Source: Deltaproteobacteria bacterium (GTDB taxonomy: Bacteria > Myxococcota > Kuafuiibacteriia > Kuafuiibacteriales > Kuafuiibacteriaceae). From it: a stretch of DNA of 64,000 nt. Shown here one piece after another: positions 61,801 to 64,000 of the stretch (positions are counted from its first letter, which is position 1; each line of letters opens with the position of its first letter). A program made the position numbers and the translations under genes. Below the pieces are notes generated by a model, which saw only the letters and a program-made list of their open reading frames with translations, made no database searches and had not been told where the DNA came from. The stretch lies in the NCBI GenBank assembly GCA_016703535.1, contig JADJBV010000001.1, forward strand, positions 5,384,001 to 5,448,000, given 5' to 3'.

Positions 61801-62179
61801 GGCCTTGGTGGTCAGCGGCCTCCTCGACGTGGAACCCACCCGTTTTGCGGTGATCAACTTGGCGGGCCTCACCGGGATGATGACCGGCATGTTGTTGGCG
61901 AGCGCCACCGAAAGTGAACCCCTCAAGGTCGGCAACGTGGTGGGCAGCTTGAGCGGCCTGGTGTTGGGAGCGGTGGTGACCTCCTTCTTCGACTTCAGCC
62001 GCACGCCGACGTGGGACGAGCTGTTGGGCAAAGGTCAAAAGACCGACGTCGCCCAGGTGGCTCCACCCGCCGCCCCGACCGGTATGCCTTCGATCGAGTC
62101 TTGGTTCCCGTCGGCCCAGGTTCAGGCCAGCCCTGAAGGGGATCCGCAGTACCTGCTCACGGTCCAGGGGCTCTGGTAG
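55886..62179 (+). CDS. Giant HEAT-repeat and Gly-rich multipass membrane protein
   Basis: 2097 residues from GTG 55886. Residues 1-620 are alpha-helical with HEAT-like repeats (EDPRVVLAGIEAAGQS, REAAVLALGELGVP, HPQANVRRRAAARLAQD). From about 630 to 2060 the chain is built of repeated hydrophobic segments with GxxxG spacing: one type like GGxLGxGLGxLLP and one like GAxLGLxxGLxLxxLxxLxP, separated by loops with Asp/Arg (for example DLSPVFTGG, RRQDRLF). The loops often contain a YTEY or LxPxxD motif. I count roughly two dozen helices or more by eye. The last 40 residues are a soluble tail. No known family is recognised; a membrane scaffold, channel array or outer-membrane-like assembly are possibilities. 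It contains three dispersed palindromes. Confidence 0.8.
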   Translation: MSFGTLLLALAPVATGTTALEVWLTALADEDPRVVLAGIEAAGQSHSPLFVDPLRSHARSEYPTMREAAVLALGELGVPRDPRDLLALLSTLTTATDDPEPAVRAAAIRALGRYPFPDAERRLLALADDQRKQPEQTWAAKVLAERDPNEAKARLLAYLALSQREVERRKQGRAMDPAERYAAGPNPILLFGRLLLAPEPAKHPEAIAALGTQPLEKVQAFMGYGLRHPQANVRRRAAARLAQDGGDRAASSLRAVLNDVDLEVRRSALLAQGKSPGPEATRALLRRLGEEPSSSLQLVLATALAAQPDALIVAALAQTPLPTNPTAFRGLLRRIAALSGEPGGAELAKLLVAAPDHRTQTEVQANLQNRPDAEVVPGLLRALLESPTNSSARGSLLLALEHRSDPAIAPALTQLLVDGNGDDVVATALQPRLDPGALAQLLPVANAYSADERGPALLAIFEQRSPAVARAAAQALLLAPEDPRALGLLRRQRLEDRLDPVLELLGQAQTQPRHGQLLELLQGAVDPRIGELGVVVVATQPELAPQVIDLILNQEEPGASWALSRLARVPAIAPEHRAWAVRQISGARGIDREELLLPLAGADDPEVKLSARKALHLLAPEVYPDWDPYGRAPLVLESAALGGAMMILANEIAGADLSPVFTGGVGLLLGGATPFLLTLDEDVTLGEAAYFGTYGLWGTLAGVGLGQRFFERRQDRLFATLGGEALGVAVGALSMRAAGWGPSDAVLANTTALETALITGGLTALIAKNDAERGERTLHYALVGGAAATLPMTFLARRLSLADHQSLMLATSLHGALLGAFLPGLIAEGPIEGTDVVAGVAAGQGLGYLVGLTWAQLGPGPDDAQLLRSGLGAGWGLVTAGGLAMLLDDRQAQAGVVQAGVLAGTLTLGLLSPELSGHDPAIALLMAASGALAAADLSVRIAEDDLDAKEVGGRAMLGSGLGLGAGLVLTQLIDLSDRSFYGTLGGGLLFGAGGVGFGYLWPDLDVRTQSRITGVSLLTGVALTLPFAEGLDLSGTSLFYAGLSGATLGLVGGLIPNLDTPLGEEINRTRSLGGITFGASLGLAGGLALAQNLDLHPGQIGIIGGGTLATAGIGAGLGLLTESTRPTTSGLLGGGAILGLAGGTLILQSGLLDSGDGPDRSFEVGSHTAAFLAQGALQGSLLPGIWEKTPSRDQVAGGAMLGAGAGALLGLTVAQLVETPLQVPDLVEASLHTGLLLGASGSLVALGVDRRFASQLAEGLGLLGYLGAYTLAPHTQYQLTDLPTLALGAGTFGAFGYLTPLSLGAEADDPQRAGAAGFGASVGALGASLYTQLRPERDDTFLGAALIAGAGIGGGLGLLLPPDDQRAALLTQLGLAAGLGVGLSLAPGEGFSGSDHALTTTLTLQGAWLGYHLPALAESTEDRRRGGGTALGAGLGLALGLGLGPWVEMEPMDVAELAVFSGLGSSLGGGLRLALPGGKNTAWAVELSGVLGSVLGAAVSPYTEYTMEDLSAATLTGGAGAYAGAFLPLLFGEADRSKQVGGAVAGGSLGLMAGLLLTELRPLDLGAQLETGAGAIAGGALGHGLGMLRPGLDPRTRGLLGASISLGSYGLISALSPYTEYDEGDRILVPLGGALGTSFGLALPILLGRDPDAVTEEERSGGILVGAGAGTLAMGALAQVVDLEPIQVGGGALAAGVGHGLGYGLGLLWPDSSSRDRLALMSGAGALGLGVGLLLAPSLELNSDSAVSLGMGGALGAAWALPMASYFGDGTTRRYGGAALFGASTGVIGGLLLDQTLHPSSDTWLEAGLGAGLGGLTGAGLGLIASTDDRIAAGLFQGLSAAGALSLATLLPTPPDHDLGDLALGTAYVGYLSWHALGVSLLTDGTDRQAAGLVLSTVGLGALTGRYLTPYLNLELEDVLMLLAGNMWGTWIGGWGGQVLKDRFLELDEGRQGAGLTLLSSAVGSDVGLAATALVVSGLLDVEPTRFAVINLAGLTGMMTGMLLASATESEPLKVGNVVGSLSGLVLGAVVTSFFDFSRTPTWDELLGKGQKTDVAQVAPPAAPTGMPSIESWFPSAQVQASPEGDPQYLLTVQGLW
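56974..56987. repeat. Dispersed palindrome GCAAG-CCAA-CTTGC
   Basis: Exact copy in the HEAT part of the giant gene (frame reads VQANLQN). Confidence 0.75.
59416..59429. repeat. Dispersed palindrome GCAAG-GCAG-CTTGC
   Basis: Exact arms with a less typical spacer, in the membrane part of the giant gene (frame reads LQGSLLPG). Confidence 0.65.
59642..59655. repeat. Dispersed palindrome GCAAG-TCAA-CTTGC
   Basis: Exact copy in the giant gene, extended to TGCAAG and CTTGCA. Here the frame reads FASQLAEG, a different reading frame from most copies. Confidence 0.75.
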
Positions 62180-62271
62180 ATCGAGCCGACAAGGTGTCTT
62201 TCGTTCCTGAAGGCCAAGCGGGCCATCGCTGGGTGACCGGCAACGGCACAACTCCTGCTCGACGGCGCAGC

Positions 62272-64000
62272 GTGCGGAAGTTGCTCCTGCTGTGCGCCCT
62301 CGCCCTGACCCTTGGCTGCGACGCCGAGCTGCGCCCCGGTTATTACAGCTGCGTCACCGACGCCGACTGCCCGGCCGGTTGGAGCTGCTGGTCCACCAAC
62401 CTCTGCTACGATCGCCTGGAGCCGCAGGCCGACGCAGGGACGAACAACGACGCGGGCCCCGTCGATGGCGGCGCGGACCCGAACGACGCCGAGCCCAAGG
62501 ACCAAGGCACCGCCGACGCCAGCGACGGCAGCGCCCCCGACGTTGACGATCCCGTGGACGCCGCGTCACCCGATGGCGGTCCCGAAGACGGGGGGACCTT
62601 CGCGCCCCGGCTCGTGGATCTCACCTTCACCGGCGGCCAGCTGGAGCAGACCTTCGATCCCGAACGCAGCAGCTACACCGTGCGGTACCCGGAGCAGAGC
62701 ACCAGCCTGACGCTCTCGGCCGTCGCGGCCCAACCCTGGATGGACATCCGGGTCGACCACAACTCCATCGGCTTCGGCGCGGCGAACACGCCCATCGACG
62801 TGTCCTCTCGTCATCTTCCGCTGCGGGTTTCGGTCCACGAGTCCACCGAAGTGTTCCGCTACGTGGTGGGCCTGCTGCCGGTGTGGAGCTCAGCGACCTA
62901 CTTCAAGGCCTCCAACCCCGGCGCGGGGGACGGCTTTGGTTATTCGGTGGCCCTCGATGGCGACACCTTGGTGGTCGGCGCCTATCGCGAGAGCAGCGAC
63001 GCCACCACCGTCAACGGCGACGAAGCCAACGATCGCGCGCCCGCCAGCGGCGCAGCCTACGTTTACCACCGAGATCCAGCGGGGGTCTGGCGCCAGCAAG
63101 CCTACCTCAAGGCCAACAACGCCGGGCCGGACGACTACTTTGGCTACGCGGTGGCGATCAGCGGCGACACGATCGTGATCGGCGCGCCGTACGAGTCGGG
63201 TTCGGGGACCGGCGTCAACCCACCGCCCAACGATCAAGGCCTCTACAACGGCGCGGTCTACGTCTTCGTCCGCAGCGGCGACGTTTGGTCCCAGGAAGCC
63301 TACCTGAAGGGCTCAAACACCCAAGGCGGCGATCAGTTTGGCGGCGCCGTGGCGATCTACGGCGACACCTTGGTGGCCAGCTCGGTGATCGAGCGCAGCG
63401 GCGCCACCGGCGTCAACGGCGATCAAGCCGACACCTCGGCCCCCTTCAGCGGCGCCGCCTACGTGTTCCGCCGCGGCCCGAGCGGCTGGGCCCAGGAGGC
63501 GTATTTGAAGGCCGCCGACACCCAGGCCAACGATCAGTTTGGCTTCGACGTGGCCATCTGGGGCGATCTGATCGCGGTCGGGGCCTACCTAGAGGATGGG
63601 CCGAACGACGCGCTCCCCGACAGCGGCTCGGTCTATGTTTTTCACCGGGTCTTCGGCGCTTGGTTCCCCCAAATCCAGATGCAGGGCTTCGCGCCCAGCG
63701 CCGGCGATCACTTCGGCATGAGCGTCGCCTTGCGCGAGTGGGTGCTGGCCGTCGGGGCGCCGGGAGAGGACGGTGGCGGCTTGGGCGTCAACAGCCCCGT
63801 CGACGAGGCGGATCCGGACAGCGGCGCGGTCTACGTGTTCCACGGCGATCCCGACGGCTGGGGCGGCTTCGCGTATGTCAAGGCGACCGCCCACGTCTTC
63901 GATCCCTTTGGCCGGGGCGTGGCCCTCGGCGACGGTCTGCTGGCGGTGGCCTCGACGATCGGCCTGCGCCCCGTCGAGCTGTACCGGAGCCAAGGCAACG
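62272..64000 (+). CDS. FG-GAP repeat lipoprotein with cadherin-like domain (partial)
   Basis: Starts at GTG 62272 (RKLLLLCALALTLGC, lipobox LTLGC) and is still open at the window end. Order: a short Cys-rich motif (CVTDADCPAGWSCW, then NLCYDR), a DAG-rich stalk, a cadherin-like beta-sandwich (LVDLTFTGGQLEQTFDPERS and following), then FG-GAP-like repeats with the recurring phrases FGYSVALDGDTLVVGAY, SGAVYVF and QEAYLK. At least five to six repeats are seen. FG-GAP repeats form propellers found in integrin-like and adhesive surface proteins. Function inferred as adhesion or ligand binding. The C-terminus is outside the window. Confidence 0.85.
   Translation, partial: MRKLLLLCALALTLGCDAELRPGYYSCVTDADCPAGWSCWSTNLCYDRLEPQADAGTNNDAGPVDGGADPNDAEPKDQGTADASDGSAPDVDDPVDAASPDGGPEDGGTFAPRLVDLTFTGGQLEQTFDPERSSYTVRYPEQSTSLTLSAVAAQPWMDIRVDHNSIGFGAANTPIDVSSRHLPLRVSVHESTEVFRYVVGLLPVWSSATYFKASNPGAGDGFGYSVALDGDTLVVGAYRESSDATTVNGDEANDRAPASGAAYVYHRDPAGVWRQQAYLKANNAGPDDYFGYAVAISGDTIVIGAPYESGSGTGVNPPPNDQGLYNGAVYVFVRSGDVWSQEAYLKGSNTQGGDQFGGAVAIYGDTLVASSVIERSGATGVNGDQADTSAPFSGAAYVFRRGPSGWAQEAYLKAADTQANDQFGFDVAIWGDLIAVGAYLEDGPNDALPDSGSVYVFHRVFGAWFPQIQMQGFAPSAGDHFGMSVALREWVLAVGAPGEDGGGLGVNSPVDEADPDSGAVYVFHGDPDGWGGFAYVKATAHVFDPFGRGVALGDGLLAVASTIGLRPVELYRSQGN

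Overview
The window is high-GC DNA with densely packed genes on both strands. Several features suggest a free-living, predatory or social delta-type bacterium (Myxococcota or a close relative such as Bradymonadales). It has four different Hanks-type Ser/Thr kinases with membrane, TPR, Zn-ribbon or PEGA modules. Many exported lipoproteins have an Asp/Ala/Gly-rich stalk directly after the lipobox cysteine. One protein has a MYXO-CTERM-like tail, and there are Cys-rich secreted proteins, a large YD-repeat (RHS) protein and an AgmX-like kinase tail. Phylum assignment is inference, because no rRNA or ribosomal protein gene is present.

Layout. 1-5.0 kb: minus-strand exported proteins, a REP-like repeat block with a RAYT transposase, and a repeat block made of duplicated gene 3' ends. 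5.0-11 kb: an RHS/YD-repeat operon with a Cys-rich leader gene and an overlapping terminal lipoprotein gene. 11.3-18 kb: a secreted beta-helix protein, an unknown protein, a Uma2-family protein and an HNH endonuclease. 18.2-26.9 kb: an RCC1-like lipoprotein, a membrane CCG-domain Fe-S oxidoreductase, and a glycosyltransferase between two paralogous lipoproteins, one of them frameshifted. 27-39.5 kb: three Ser/Thr kinases around an lptF-lptG pair, with an SGNH lipoprotein, a HEAT-repeat protein and a TIG-domain surface protein. 39.6-47.1 kb: mpl, a frameshifted hybrid histidine kinase, and an unusual chemosensory-type module (HPt/CheA-like membrane kinase, CheX-like, CheY-like and a soluble MCP-like hairpin) without CheW, CheR or CheB. 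47.1-53.9 kb: an epimerase, a hydrolase, a kinase, then hisA and hisF. The hisA-hisF junction has been split by two neighbouring transposon insertions, a 174-bp MITE-like palindrome and an IS630-family element. 53.9-64 kb: a beta-helix lipoprotein, a 2097-residue HEAT plus Gly-rich membrane-repeat protein, and an FG-GAP lipoprotein cut by the window end.

The most notable observations are the double insertion at a CTAG site between hisA and hisF, including a transposase stop codon supplied by the target-site TA and a candidate -1 frameshift heptamer; a dispersed palindrome GCAAG-YYRR-CTTGC lying inside unrelated genes (six exact copies, two with one mismatch); a shared C-terminal GDxxLF tail on the CheX-like and MCP-like proteins, reminiscent of CheY-binding tails; the giant HEAT/Gly-repeat membrane protein; and two single-base frameshifts that break otherwise intact genes and may be either sequence errors or real lesions.
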